Of a DNA stretch of 64,000 nt, positions 63,711-64,000 are shown one piece after another; position 1 is the stretch's first letter; each line of letters opens with the position of its first letter. Below the pieces are notes generated by a model that saw only the letters and a program-made list of their open reading frames with translations, did no database searches and was not told where the DNA came from. Both the position numbers and the translations under genes were made by a program. Source of the stretch: Symsagittifera roscoffensis (lineage: Eukaryota; Xenacoelomorpha; Acoela; Convolutidae); assembly GCF_963678635.1 (NCBI RefSeq), contig NW_026971278.1, positions 165,393-229,392 of the forward strand, given 5' to 3'.

Positions 63711-64000
63711 TACGATTTCTAGATGATCTTGCGTACTAATGAATTTGAGTATTACCGTACCAACCAACTTGACTATCACTGTACCAATCAAATTGAGTAT
63801 TACCGTACCAACCAACTTGAGTACTTGAGAAATATCTCCTTTCGAATGTAGCTGATCGTGAACTCTGTTCAAGACCTTCTTTTTTCTTTCAAATGAGTGT
63901 GACTAGGTCGTCAACTCGTTTTAACGAATCAATCTGAGAACAAAATCCACTTTTAAACTCATTGGTTCCATTCCTAACCTAAACCCCCCGCCCCATTATT
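63711..64000 (-). promoter_or_regulatory. noncoding leader before accessory protein 1 (element D)
   Basis: On the minus strand it begins with a G-rich run at 63,984-63,990, then TTTAGGTTAGGAATGGAA, matching the block after the 11-G run of element A (10,795), and about four units of a 24-bp repeat (ACTCAAGTTGGTTGGTACGG type) at about 63,735-63,830, right before the ATG. Conservation with A in noncoding DNA marks it as a functional leader of the accessory gene. Confidence 0.5.

Larger units (their letters stand above)
60211..64000 (-). mobile_element. element D, A-like accessory region on the minus strand
   Basis: An A-subfamily element of which only leader, accessory protein 1 N-domain, polyprotein segments 2, 3, 4, part of 6, C-terminus and LTR-like end are in the window, on the minus strand. 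Its gag-pol would lie beyond 64,000 if present. A deletion at about 63,245 removes the coiled coil, SGNH domain and polyprotein segment 1; another at about 61,170 removes segment 5 and most of 4's end. Fewer stops than A, so it is probably younger. Confidence 0.8.

Noticed and set aside
1-64000. tRNA or rRNA genes
   Set aside because: I saw no cloverleaf with conserved A and B boxes and no rRNA-like stretch; a scan with tRNAscan-SE would settle it.

Overview
The window is a dense, decayed cluster of very long Ty3/Gypsy-type LTR retroelements from a eukaryotic, probably invertebrate, genome. The evidence is CCHC gag knuckles, the retroviral-order enzymes protease, reverse transcriptase (RT), RNase H and integrase, long AT-rich LTR-like DNA with TATA and AATAAA motifs, and no host gene, operon or RNA gene. 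The species cannot be named from the sequence. Almost every reading frame carries stops or frameshifts, so most genes are listed as pseudogenes.

Layout. 1-2,048: an inverted LTR-like fragment, a 21-bp minisatellite and unassigned DNA. 2,049-20,815 (+): element A, with gag-pol, then a macro-like domain, a coiled-coil protein joined to an SGNH-hydrolase C-terminal half, and a long unknown polyprotein that is internally duplicated. 20,867-24,296 (+): long LTR-like block 1, holding a 13 x 25-bp CCGGAGGGGT array and a TATA box. 24,297-26,407 (+): element A', only the 3' end of the polyprotein. 26,464-31,270 (+): LTR-like block 2 with the same array, TATA and poly(A) signal, plus an extra ~1.1 kb segment. 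31,286-47,358 (+): element B, gag followed by a pol region tandemly duplicated two to three times around purine-rich 25-bp repeats, a second coiled-coil protein and the N-terminal half of an SGNH hydrolase. 47,359-58,840 (+): element C, fused without an LTR to the integrase of B, with gag, protease, RT (YVDD kept), RNase H, a broken integrase, a truncated macro-like domain and a diverged polyprotein. 60,154-64,000 (-): element D, an A-like element represented only by its accessory polyprotein; its LTR-like end at about 59,480-60,154 faces element C.

How the parts fit. The inferred ancestral order is LTR, gag (coiled coil, capsid, two CCHC knuckles), protease, RT, RNase H, a long spacer domain, integrase, a macro-like domain resembling the TARG1/ALC1 type, a noncoding leader, a coiled-coil plus SGNH esterase-like protein, an unknown polyprotein of roughly 2,000 codons, then LTR. 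A and D form one subfamily, B and C another. The accessory block lies where errantivirus-like elements carry env, but no signal peptide or membrane anchor is visible. The macro plus SGNH plus novel polyprotein cargo is the most interesting system here. Shared stops between duplicated copies show that the tandem duplications happened after the copies had died.
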